Below are positions 24,408 through 33,881 of a stretch of 64,000 nucleotides of DNA, in pieces. The translations under genes were made by a program, and so were the position numbers. Below the pieces are notes generated by a model that made no database searches, was not told the DNA's origin, and was given only the letters and a program-made list of their open reading frames with translations. This DNA is from Cercospora beticola. Its lineage: Eukaryota; Ascomycota; Dothideomycetes; Mycosphaerellales; Mycosphaerellaceae. The stretch's first letter is position 1. Each line of letters starts with the position of its first letter. The DNA is taken from positions 1,178,001-1,242,000 of the forward strand of contig NC_088937.1 of the NCBI RefSeq assembly GCF_033473495.1, given 5' to 3'.

Positions 24408-24923
24408 GATGTGTAGGCTGTGGCAGTGATTAGCAATGGGACAATGCAATGGTGAAGCTGCAGGGGTGGAGAGAAGACAGCGGCGAGACAGAAACCACGC
24501 GAGCACGCGCTTTTCTTGGCAATGAAGTGAATAATAAACTTTGTATGGAGCTCATCCTTGCTGGTTCGCCGGTTTGATATCTCGAAACTTGACCGGCCTG
24601 TGCTACCCAACAACACGTGCACAGCCCAACATGACTCTCCCGTGGGCTTTCGATTCTCCCAAATCTTCTCTGGCCGGGAACATCAGTAGTCATTTACACG
24701 GCTAAAAACTGCTCCCCGCAAAGCTGAGTACGTGTTGCGTGCCTGCGGAACGGCCAGGACATCACGTCATTGCCCGTTCCGAAGCTCCATACATGGTAGA
24801 CCTGCATCTGTGCCGAGCTGGCGTGATTTCCGAACTGATTCAAAAGCACCTCACTACAAGAGAATCACTTCTCAAGGTCTAATCAATTAGGGATAACTAG
24901 TCGTCTCTCGAACGCTCGAAATC
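24408..24923. promoter_or_regulatory. Divergent promoter region edc3 / short-chain dehydrogenase
   Basis: 515 bp between two divergent starts. A bZIP-like half-palindrome ATCACGTCAT lies at 24761-24770. No factor can be assigned. Otherwise nothing distinctive is seen. Confidence 0.3.
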
Positions 24924-25938
24924 ATGTCTGCAGCCAACAAGATTGAAAAGATCTTTGTACGATTACAGCAGCTATGCTGAACAAATGACGCTAATCCATG
25001 GACAGAATGTCAATGGCCTCGTGGCAGTCATCACTGGCGGCGGCTCCGGACTTGGCTTATACGCAGCCCGAGCTCTAGACGCGAATGGAGCGAAAGCAGT
25101 ATATATCATTGGCCGCCGCGAAGAGACACTGAAGGAAGCAGCAAAGACCGCCGAAAACGGAACTATCAAGCCTATCGTCGGCGATGTCTCAGATAAACAG
25201 TCGTTAAAGAAGATCGTCCAGCAGATTCAGCAGGAACAGGGCTACATTAACATACTATTCGCCAATGCAGGAGTGTCTGGACCTGGTCATGCTAAGGCCA
25301 TTGCAGGCAAGAAGACAGTCAAAGAGTGGGCGGATGCCCTTTTCGAACCCGAGATGGCCGACTTCACCCAAGCTGCGCACATTAACAACACCAGCGTGTT
25401 CTATACAGCCGTGGCCTTCTTGGAACTGCTAGATGCCGGCAACAAGCAGAGGAATGTTCCGCAGGACTCCCAAATCATTGTCACTTCTTCAGTCGCTGGC
25501 TTCAGTCGTTATCTGGCAAGCAGCTTTTCCTATTCAACGAGCAAGGCGGCAGTGACTCATCTAGTGAAGATGCTGTCGACTGCTTTCTCACAGCAAGGTT
25601 TCCACATTAGGGTCAACAGTATTCAGCCTGGTCTGTACCCATCGGAAATGACTGCTGCCCATACCGACAGACTCGCTCAACACAACGGCGTTCCCGGACA
25701 TGAAGATGCATACGCAGGCGCACGAGTTATGGACCCTAAGAGTTCTCCAGCAGAGCGAACTGGCTCAGAGGAGGATTTCGCCGGAACCATATTGTACATG
25801 TGTAGCAGAGCCGGCGGCTACCTGAATGGTGAAACGCTTGTGACAGTAAGTTAACCAGTAATCGTGTCAGTTAGCAATGTCATACTGACTCTTGTGCAGG
25901 ACGGCGGTCGTTTAAGTCAGCTGCCAGGAGTGTATTAA
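24924..25938 (+). CDS. Short-chain dehydrogenase/reductase (SDR)
   Basis: Three exons (24924-24956, 25006-25845, 25900-25938) with introns of 49 and 54 nt give 303 aa. The first exon is only 33 nt (MSAANKIEKIF). The raw open frame from 24943 reads through intron 1. Classical SDR signatures are clear: TGGGSGLG nucleotide-binding loop near the N-terminus, FANAG, catalytic Ser in VTSSVAG and YSTSK (Tyr and Lys of YxxxK), and IQPGLYPSEM. The C-terminus after intron 2 reads DGGRLSQLPGVY. It is an NAD(P)-dependent oxidoreductase of unknown substrate, probably cytosolic. No partner enzyme gene sits nearby, so it is not part of an obvious metabolic cluster. Confidence 0.88.
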
Positions 25939-26205
25939 AGCCAGCTGCCAGGATGGTATTGGAGGCACGAGACCTTAGTCAGGCTTGAATATGGGGAATG
26001 GACTCAGAACTAAGCTGTCTTTGCATTGGCATAAAGTTACTTAGAGATGGGCGGAGGAACACTGTATGTTTGCGAGCGTAGAACAGAGCTTGATTCTTGT
26101 ACTATGTCAATCATACATAATCAGTGATCAGCTGCATTCATATTCAAACGCGCAGCCATTTGAAGAAGAGATTGGGGCCGCCGTTTATCGGGCTCGCACA
26201 CCATT

Positions 26206-27356
26206 TCACAAGAGGCGCAACCACTTGTTGACCGGATCCTCGTTGCCATCACGGCACTTCTTGGCGTCAAAGTCGCTGCTTGTTGCCTGTGGCAGTGTCG
26301 TGATAAGCCGAAGAGTCAGCAGTGAGCCGTCGTCATGCTTTGCAATAGTCTTCTCCAGTTCTTCTTCAGCAAGGCTCGGAAAAGTGAGTTCGCCAGGCTT
26401 ATATAACTCAACCTTCGTTACTGAAAATTCCGGCGTTCCGATGTGTTGCTCGCTGTAGAGCTCATTGACCTTTTTGCTGATTCCAGCAAAGGTATGATCG
26501 AAGCTACCCGCGCTGACCTTCCAGGTCCAAGCAGTGGACGCGATGTTGAGCTTGATCAGGGGACGGCCCTCAGAATCTTGCTCTGGCGTAGTAACAATAT
26601 CCTCCAAAACCATCCAGTTCTTCACATCGTATCCTTCCTCTGTAAAATGATCAGCGACAAAACCCAGTAAGACGAGCAGAAGTCACACTACTTACTGGTC
26701 AACCAAGCTTGCACGTGCTCTCTGAGCTTGTAGCCGGCATGTTCTTTTGTCCACTTCTTTCTGTCAGCTGCCTTCTTCGGAGGCATCATTGCCATAGTAC
26801 GACCCTCTCTAGTCTCCATCGCGATGTTAGACAGGATGTCTCGAGCCGCGAGGATCTGTTTCTCGTTTGTGTTGTACACCGGGTAGATACGTGGCTCGCT
26901 GCGGCGTTCTGGCTCTTCGCCGTCTCCTGGACACAACTGCAAAATCTTCCACGTAGCCAGTGAATCGACAACGGAGCTTGCCACTTTATGCCTGAGCATT
27001 CCCAGTACTTGACCATCCTGGAACTCTCTTTCAGAGTTGGTCAAGTTCTCCACGATGCGTCTGGCACTAGTGAGTCGATTGCCGCTGCGATTGCCTTGCA
27101 TGCGCAGGGCAAGGAAAGCCTTGATCTCCGGCTCCTCGTGCATCCACTTGTCGCGCAACGTTTTGTAAGCCAGGCCAGCGTCAGGTAGCTTATGGGCTGA
27201 TGGAGCAGCAGCTGGGGATTCAAGCTGTAGGATGGCGGCGCAATCGCTCATGCCGGGTCTCTCAGGCGAACGCATGCCGACCAACTTATAGCTATCAGAC
27301 TTCACATCCTTCCATGAGTCCCATCCCAATGGCTTAGATCCGGTGTATGCCGCCAT
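26206..27356 (-). CDS. Uncharacterised protein, 364 aa
   Basis: Exons 26696-27356 and 26206-26639 with a 56-nt intron (GTAAGT...ACAG) are in phase. The open frame extends to a GTG at 27380; the first ATG is 27356 (MAAYTGSKPLGWDSWKD). I do not recognise the family. The protein is soluble, without signal peptide or membrane segment. An N-terminal part with WDSWKDVKSDSYKLVG is followed by an Arg/Glu-rich middle containing MMPPKKAADRKKWTKEHAG, and a beta-rich C-terminal part (LIKLNIASTAWTWKVSAGSF, SVTKVELYKPGELTFP). Clean splicing and a continuous frame suggest a real gene. A further upstream exon cannot be excluded. Confidence 0.6.
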
Positions 27357-27927
27357 GTGATATCGAATCCAGAGGGGCACGCCGAGGTGACTTTTCGCAA
27401 GGGGACGAAAAGCGACTCGTTCAGAATATTGGATAGCAACGTGGCACGGGGTTGTTTGTAGCTCGATAATGACGACCCCTGAGGGTGTCGGTGTTGACTT
27501 TCTCTCGCTCCGCGATGTTTGAAGCTCAGTGGTCAGAAGGAGTAGTATCGCCGACTTGGTGGTGCGGTGAAATGCGTGAAAGTCGAAATTGGTGTGCGTG
27601 TGTGTTTGTGTGTGGCGTAATTCAGACTCGAAGCTGTCGGCCTACCTACCGACCAGCAATCAAGCCCAAGGCAACAGTGTCTTAATCAACTTCTCCGCTT
27701 CAGCGCAAAAGCGCGGACAAGCCAAGCGCTGAGCTAATCACTTCCATCAACTCATCGTACCCGAAACATTGCGGTTACTCGCTGCCCACCAATCCGAAGT
27801 CGACGCCGGACCTTTAGGAACTCACGCGACACCGCTGCACCAAAAAGTGCAACAAACTCCAGAAAGGGTCCGCACGCAGAGACATCGGCAACTACATCTC
27901 TTGCTACCACCAACAGCACCATTGAAC
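27357..27927. promoter_or_regulatory. Divergent promoter region with GT-rich run
   Basis: 570 bp between the divergent starts of the 364-aa orphan and the coiled-coil gene. A GT-rich run occupies roughly 27592-27618 (gtgtgcgtgtgtgtttgtgtg). The frame downstream is open from 27769 but lacks an ATG until 27928. Confidence 0.4.
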
Positions 27928-28499
27928 ATGTTGTCATCACCGTCAGCTGACAAGAACGTCGCCACGGACGGATCAAATTTCGAGAATCCGCTCCCTGCGA
28001 ATGTCGTGTCGGCACCACCGCAAGGTCCAGCTAGGCCTTTCAATCCGAGGAAGCGCAAGCGCAAGCGCAAGACCCAATCCATGACAGGTAAGGAGTTCGA
28101 GGAACATCTGCAGCACACAGCTGACTTCGTCAAGACCGCTTCAAAGAGTCCTGGAGGAAATTATTTTTTGTACATCAGCAACTCTCGTGGACACCAGTCG
28201 AAGATGAAGCTATCGAGCTTGGAGCGCGCTTGGGTGACATGAATGAAGTACAGGCAATCGAAGCGGTGCTACAAATCGTTCAAAAACTCGAAGGGTATCT
28301 TGTGAAGTTCACCGAGATCGCACAGTCTCTGGAGGGGACTGCGAAGCAGCTCGCTACCGAGACCGAAGTGCACCGCAAGCTTGTGGATGCCGCTGCAAAC
28401 ATGCGTGAGATACACGAGCAATGTCGAGAAATCATCGACACGCAGAGCGCTCAATGGCAGAACTTGAAGGAGGAATGTGGGCGGAGCTCAAAGAGGTGA
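27928..28499 (+). CDS. Small basic, coiled-coil protein of unknown function
   Basis: Exon 1 (27928-28087) joins exon 2 (28135-28499) over a 47-nt intron (gtaagg donor, gctgac branch). The result is 174 aa, fusing two raw open frames that would otherwise be separate. The N-terminal half is disordered and ends with a (KR)n-type basic run, NPRKRKRKRKTQ, a likely nuclear localisation signal coded by three AAGCGC repeats. The C-terminal half (RFKESWRKLFFVHQQLSW onward) is predicted helical and coiled-coil (heptads through VQAIEAVLQIVQKLEGYL, and HRKLVDAAANMREIHEQC). I do not recognise the family. A GTGAGG at the stop could be a donor to a further exon. It might be a nuclear structural or kinetochore-type small protein, but that is speculation. 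Confidence 0.55.
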
Positions 28500-28834
28500 G
28501 GTGGTTGAGTGCAAGCCAAAGGTCACTTCGGGACTTCGGGCCGGTCGCGTGTTCAGGAGCACGGCCCACTCCTCTCCCTCTCTGCTGCAATCGGAGCAAC
28601 GCGCGTGCGGGAGCGCTACCAGACACGATACTGCCTAGAAAATATGCGAGTGCTCTTATTCTGTTCATTGCCTACTTCTGTCACTTTCGTCAGGTGACGG
28701 AAACCTGGCGAGGTCCGCTGCGCTCGCGCATTGCATGACGACAAAACAGTTTGGTAATTTGAAACGAAAGCAGCGAGACATCCTCAGTATGTATTGTGAC
28801 ATCGTCTGGACCTAGGCCGACAAAGTCGTAATTG
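28500..28834. other. Intergenic stretch before the RNase H relic
   Basis: Overlapping frames exist on both strands, but none has a recognisable domain. It forms the left shoulder of the decayed interval. Confidence 0.35.
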
Positions 28835-29003
28835 GAAGATTGTCCACGTTGGACAGCATGGCTCTGCCCCAAACTGCATGCCGGCGGCTTGCGTGAAACA
28901 TTTTCGAGCGCTATCATGAACTGAAGGCACTCAGCTTACCTACACACTCGCAAGACGAGATAGATTGACGTCCATTTGGAGCTCCCTTGCTAATCTCCGC
29001 CCA
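28835..29003 (-). pseudogene. Relic of the 3' end of an RNase H1 gene plus its 3' flank
   Basis: On the minus strand 28966-29003 still reads DDLATAGRRLARELQMDVNL. The intact RNase H1 gene at 32577 ends DDLATAGARSARELGMDVNL. Similarity continues into the 3' flank (28835-28965 against about 32446-32580; both contain ttggacag and acacactcgca). It stops abruptly after the codons for DD at 29003, so only about 20 codons of gene are present. Both copies lie in the same orientation about 3.6 kb apart. In this copy the frame runs past the normal stop (LSRLASV, then stop). Confidence 0.75.
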
Positions 29004-29115
29004 GCGGTCGCAAGGTCATCGGAGCGGCCCTGCACACCTAGCGTTCGCAGGCCCTTTCCTTCTAGCTAATACTATTTGACTGGTCTATGAGTAAACCGGC
29101 GTCCTGGTCAATGAG

Positions 29116-29529
29116 ATGGCGTGCCCTTGCATTGGAGCAAACAAAGTTGCAGCACGGAAGGCGAAGAAGCCACAGCACAGAGTGAGCAAGTCACACGCTC
29201 CGTTTCGATCCCTGCTAATTTCTTTCTAGATCAAAGACCTCGCAGACAATGGCGAGAGGACAACCTGCATGGACTTGTTCAGGCTCCGGACAATGGCGTT
29301 GCATTCTGGTCCGTTGACGAACCAGCTGCATATGTCTGTCGTGGCTGCACCAAGAAGCGTAACAAGAATGGTGCAAGCTGGTTTATTCCCCTTGTTGCCG
29401 GAGGTGCGAGATAATGCTACGACGATGGATGCACACGGCGTCAGGTACTATGGGAAGGGTGGCGACGCAGAGGTTGACTCCTTGACGAAGAACAAGTACG
29501 CCCGGGTGAAGTGGGAAAGTGATCCATAA
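29116..29529 (+). CDS. Doubtful small two-exon gene, 121 aa
   Basis: ATG 29116 opens 22 codons ending at a GTGAGC donor. A 48-nt intron (29182-29229) with a GCTAAT branch and TTTCTTTCTAG acceptor leads to an exon of 100 codons (IKDLADNGERTTCMDLF ... YARVKWESDP). The intron is textbook. The product has no recognisable domain, and a second frame over the same exon (AAYVCRGCTKKRNKNGASWF) is equally open up to 29414. It sits inside the decayed interval, so it may be a relic or a chance frame. Confidence 0.25.
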
Positions 29530-29800
29530 AGTTGAGGAGACAGAGTAGTGGGATGGTTGAGATCTGCAACACATGGCTTGAATTTTTAGCATCAATTTGT
29601 GGTTTCGTACACAATATTTGTTCGACCTCATATCACAGCGGCAAGGGAGATTTTGAAACTGCAGAACTGGGTCGAAGATAGTGGAAATTGGCAGGCTGTC
29701 GAGAGACTGGCATCGACAAAGGCTCGCCGTAGTGGACGCCCTTGGAAGCCTCATCGTTCCTCCCCAATGTCTTCGTGCAAAGCCCTAGAATGCAGAGTCC

Positions 29801-31240
29801 CTACGCGGTGAACAAATTGCCGATCGACGGTAGGCTGTCGTCCGCCTGCTTCATCGATGCAAATGTTTTCGCGAAGACTCTGAAGACCCACTGCTTCGGG
29901 GTTCCAACATCCACTCGCTCAGCTGTCTCGTTGTCAGACGCCTCAGGCACCTCCCGTGCATTCTCGATGTCCTGCTTCAATTTGGCTAGGGCGGCGGCAT
30001 CGATCTTTCTCCCGTATGCACTGAAGATCTTGAGTACCTCTGTCTTGGGCAACATGGCCCACCAGTCATCTTGAAGGGCGAGATCAAGCAGGTATCGGTG
30101 CGCCTCATTGTGCTAGACATTGTCAGTCAGTGCGAGACCTGTCGATTTCGCGCACGACTTACCACTGCGAAGATTGGCCACTCTGGGCCCAGGGCATAAT
30201 TTTGCTGACGCACGATGTGTACCACATCACAAATGCCTCTGAAGAGGCGGCGGCTGATGGAGTCCTTGGGCGACAGAGTCGGTTCACTATCCTCATCTGC
30301 GTCGTTGCGTAATTTTTGGAAATGTGTGCCTCTGAGGTACGGTGTTAGATCCGTCACCTCCTTCTCGAGAGCATGACTGGGAATGGCAAAGAAGTTGGCT
30401 CTTTGACGGAGTCAAGGACGCACTGTCGCTCAGCAAAGTGGTCCATCGTGTGCGGTAGCCTCCGTTCGCCTCGCTCTGCTGAACCCCATTCTTGTTGTTG
30501 GCCTCTCGCACTTTGTCTGGAATCTTCCCACCAAAGGCATCAGCGCCCCACCACGACGCAATGTCGGTACATTTGAGCATCATCCTCGATTCATGGATCT
30601 CGCTGTACGTCTTCTTGGTGATCAGCCGGTACACGTTCTGCGCTTCACTCGCACCCCAGCGGTGCACGCGACAGAACGCCTGCTAATCGCTGGCAATGTT
30701 GAAAGAGGCCTCTGGCATAATCACGGTGCAGCACTGATCGTGTGCATTTACACCTGCCAGCTGCAGAGCATATGTTGCGATGAGGACTTGGGCACCGTCT
30801 TTGGAGTTGTTCCAGTTGCGAATGATTTCACCGCGCTCGATGACACCTTGGTCTTGTGTCAATAGGATCGCATTGACACCGATGAACCTCAGGATCCTCC
30901 AGAGATAGAGCGCGGACCTCGGCAGATAGAAATAGACCAGAGTCTTCTTCCTCCCAGCATTCTTGGTCATGACGCGATATATGATCCTCAGCGTCAGCTT
31001 AAGGGCATCACCGCCCCACAGCGCTTTGCGAAGCACATCCAAGTCACTGGTGAACTCGCCAATTTCGACAGCTGAATCACCGCCTTTGTGATCCTTGTAC
31101 GCTTCCTGCACCAAAGAAGGGAGGCTGAGAGACTTGTCCCTATTCTGCAGGAGGTCTTCGGTGGCAAAGTCGCGCAGACCGTGGAGCACGAGAGAGGTGG
31201 AGAGGGCGAATGCCATGAGGACTTGTTCCCCACCTGCCAA
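29801..31240 (-). pseudogene. Relic of a SNF2-family helicase/ATPase gene, C-terminal part (copy 2)
   Basis: The upstream frame (30683-31240) holds a helicase C-terminal domain: KKTLVYFYLPRSALYLWRIL, ILLTQDQGVIERGE (motif IV region) and VLIATYALQLAGVN (motif V). After NIASD an in-frame TAG (30683-30685) interrupts where the next codons read QAFCRVHRWGASEAQNVYRL, the SNF2 motif VI. The frame continues to about 30410, then shifts by one base into RANFFAIPSHALEKEV and on to 30163. An intact intron (30113-30162) leads to a last exon with HNEAHRYLLDLALQDDWWAM, ending at 29801. One nonsense codon plus one frameshift make function unlikely. TGG to TAG matches the TpG to TpA change typical of repeat-induced point mutation. 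Family assignment rests on motifs V and VI. Confidence 0.75.
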
Positions 31241-31244
31241 GCGG

Positions 31245-32102
31245 TCCTATGGGTCACTCGTTTCTCCATGCTTGAGCGTGGCCCGCCTTGCGCCCAAAAG
31301 CGCGCATCAATGGCGTCAAACCGCGGGAGCTTCCAGAAGTACAAAGCCGATATTGCAAGACAAGAGTAGACGAGCGTCTTCTTTCTCTCCGTAAAGACCT
31401 CCCAAAGACCTCCCTCATGATGGAATGAATGATCTTCAATGTGAGCCTCAGAAGATCAGGTCTTCACATTGCTTTGACAAGTACATCGAGGTTGTCGGTG
31501 AAGTGAGTGAGCTGCACAGCTGGTGGTCCAGGTGCGATGGATGGTGAGATTGTAACACTTCTCGACCTGGAGGCAAATTTTCCCCGAAGCTTGTCGCCCT
31601 CAACAGAATTTAGTCTTTCGTGTAAGTCGTATATGTAGTTCACGAGGCATGCGATCGTCCAGGTGGTATGGCGCCATAGGTACGTTCCATTGACTTCCTC
31701 GACATGGAAACTTCCTTCGATGAAACGTGGACTGATATATCCCTCAGCTTGGGTTAATCTATATCTTGTAATCGCGGTAATGTCCTGAATCGCAGGGAGA
31801 TGATGTCGTTGGGCGTCCTTCCTGTGTTCCGCATTGACATTCTGAGCAATGCAGGCTGCATCGCTCGCTCCGTTCCGAGCGTGCCTGTCTTGCCAGACGC
31901 ATTTTGACTTACCATGGCGACTCAATCGAGGTTTGAATAGTGCGGCCCGTATGTTTGCTCTCGTTTGCTGGCCTGCGTTTGTCGGCGACCGGAACATTCT
32001 CTTGTCAGATAAGCAGCGGTGACAAACATGTTGCAAGGGATAGTCGGCTCGATCTTTTTGTCCACACGATAGTGCCCATCGGGGAAAGCTATCGTCGCTC
32101 AT
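31245..32102 (-). pseudogene. Second, tandem relic of the same SNF2-type gene (copy 1)
   Basis: The minus strand reads FTDNLDVLVKAM, stop, RPDLLRLTLKIIHSIM, then after a frame change ERKKTLVYSCLAISALYFW. Copy 2 reads FTSDLDVLRKALWGGDALKL and GRKKTLVYFYLPRSALYLW at the same places. The stop (31464-31466, TGA) replaces the TGG of copy 2. The upstream open frame to 32102 (212 codons) would be the region ahead of the helicase C domain, and contains a Cys-rich bit (HVCHRCLSDKRMF). Copy 1 is truncated where copy 2 begins. Degenerate and not expected to be functional. Confidence 0.65.
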
Positions 32103-32445
32103 ATCCGTATTGTGCTTTTAGTGGCTATTCGAGATTCTGTTGGTCTTCGGGCGTGTGATATGGACCGCTGATCGCCTGGAAGGTGCCGTCAGATTGGAGC
32201 TCAGGTGCCCGGCAAACGCACAAGCGCTGCTGAAGCTCAATGACACCGACCGAGCCTGTCTGCATTGAGCCATGCCATGTCTAAACCTTGATTCGTTGTG
32301 CAGAAGGCTGTTATCACAGATCCCAAGGTGTGAGGGAACAGGAAAAGGCTGCAAGTTCAATTCGTCAATGTGAAATTGGAAGACGCGATGCACGGCCAGC
32401 ATTTGCCATTATCGTCGTGCAGCCCGCACTAACATAGCTGTAGCA
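32103..32445. other. Intergenic stretch between helicase relic and RNase H1 flank
   Basis: About 340 bp. A minus-strand frame (32118-32402) may be further relic sequence, but it has no recognisable domain. Nothing else was seen. Confidence 0.35.
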
Positions 32446-32653
32446 GCGATCTTGTCCACTGTTGGACAGTATAATCTTGCCGCAAGCCGCATATCGACAG
32501 CTTATGACAGTGTTTTGAGCACTATCGGGAAATCTCCACTTTTGGCTTACTACACACTCGCAGGATGAGAACAACGCTATTCCTGCGAGGACAGATTGAC
32601 GTCCATACCGAGCTCTCTTGCTGATCTCGCTCCAGCAGTCGCAAGATCATCGG
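32446..32653. repeat. Direct-repeat partner of 28835-29003 (3' flank and last codons of RNase H1)
   Basis: This segment and 28835-29003 align collinearly on the plus strand: tgtccac..ttggacag, tacacactcgca, gattgacgtccat, gtcgcaag.tcatcgg. A roughly 10-base insertion (near 32575-32590) is unique to this copy. Identity appears to be around two thirds by eye. Here it belongs to the intact gene. Confidence 0.7.
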
Positions 32654-33881
32654 CAGCATTATTGCCTTCATCCTTGTCGTGTCCCTTCACCCATTCAAAT
32701 CGTACTCCGCCCGGACCACGATCCCATTGTGCTCGTTTATCTGTTGTGGTGATTTCTTGCTCGCCTTCGATCCGGTGCTGGTTGAGACGGAACCGCTCCT
32801 CCAACATGTCCAAGATCTTCTGGATCAAGTCCTTGTTTTCCACGGGCTTCCTCGAAGAATTCACCCAGCCGTTTCGCTGCCAGTTGCGGAACCAGTCGGT
32901 CACGCAGTCTATCGAATACTTGCTGTCGCTGACTATAACGATCTTTCTGTCTTTGGGCGCCACTTCGAGCGCGCGAATGATCGCAGTCAACTCTGCTCGT
33001 TGGTTCGTTTGCTTGGTGCCACTCAGCGGCTCGCTGATGTTTCGTCTGTCCTGTGGTCCAAAGTAGACACCTACGCCGCCCCAGGCTGTTGCCTTTCCAT
33101 TCGAAAGCGAGCTCCCGTCCGTGTATATTCTGATTGGGGCGTCCTTGACAGGGCGTGCCGCCTGATATTTGTACGCCTCTCTCTCTACCCGCGTCTTGTA
33201 TCGTAGGCCATCTGTGGCAGAGTCTATTATGAGGTCCCGATCGAAACCGTCGTCCGCATCGTCTGGCAGTGGAGCGGCGCCCGGCTCGTACTCTCCTTGC
33301 ACGAGAGACAGCGGAGGACTCTCCTCCTTGATCCCATTGGCCTTCTTCTTCGTCATCTTCATTGCCTTTGGTGCTGGCTCGCCCTGTTCGATGCTGCCTA
33401 TCGGGATGTCTGCCGCAGCTGCCGCGAATGCTGCCTGCCCTTCAGCCACATATTGCTCAGCTTCTGTCCTCGTTTTGAAACCCTTGTGCTTGGGTCCTTT
33501 CCACCCTGTGATCTGGTCCAACACGTCTTGCCAATTGGTGTACACTCCAGGGTTTCTCCCAGCTTGCACGCCGTACCACTTGGTGACGTTGGATGGTCTC
33601 GCATCTCCCTCATTGTTGACAAACTTCTCGGCATCGCTGAGCGATGTGAACGACTTGAACATGGCCTTCGGGAAGCCACGGACTTGTTCGAGACATTCGT
33701 TCCAGGTGTGATAGATACCTGGTGACTTGCCAGTGCGGACAGCATAGAACTTTGGCATAGTCTTCGAGTCCCTCTTCCTCTTGTTGCCAGCCGCTGACAG
33801 GGGGTCGGGCTCCAGTTGCACGGCGGTGGGGGAGGTTGGGTTGACGGCTGTAAAGCCTGTTGGTGCATCAACTTCGGCCAT
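32577..33881 (-). CDS. RNH1: Ribonuclease H1 with two hybrid-binding domains
   Basis: A single exon encodes 434 aa from ATG 33881 (MAEVDAPTGF). Two RNase H1 N-terminal hybrid-binding (viroplasmin-like) domains are seen at about residues 44-92 (KFYAVRTGKSPGIYHTW) and 101-149 (KWYGVQAGRNPGVYTNW). The RNase H fold spans about 248-420 with the catalytic set D255 (YTDGSS), E297 (NQRAEL), D319 (VSDSKYS) and D411, plus H401 (KGHDKDEGNNAADD). It degrades the RNA strand of RNA-DNA hybrids. The frame stays open upstream of the ATG to about 34259 without any ATG. That extension is Arg/Ser/Leu rich (e.g. RLAFVRCLSTTRSS), like a mitochondrial presequence. A partial copy of this gene's 3' end lies at 28835-29003. 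Confidence 0.93.
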   Translation of the reverse strand: MAEVDAPTGFTAVNPTSPTAVQLEPDPLSAAGNKRKRDSKTMPKFYAVRTGKSPGIYHTWNECLEQVRGFPKAMFKSFTSLSDAEKFVNNEGDARPSNVTKWYGVQAGRNPGVYTNWQDVLDQITGWKGPKHKGFKTRTEAEQYVAEGQAAFAAAAADIPIGSIEQGEPAPKAMKMTKKKANGIKEESPPLSLVQGEYEPGAAPLPDDADDGFDRDLIIDSATDGLRYKTRVEREAYKYQAARPVKDAPIRIYTDGSSLSNGKATAWGGVGVYFGPQDRRNISEPLSGTKQTNQRAELTAIIRALEVAPKDRKIVIVSDSKYSIDCVTDWFRNWQRNGWVNSSRKPVENKDLIQKILDMLEERFRLNQHRIEGEQEITTTDKRAQWDRGPGGVRFEWVKGHDKDEGNNAADDLATAGARSARELGMDVNLSSQE

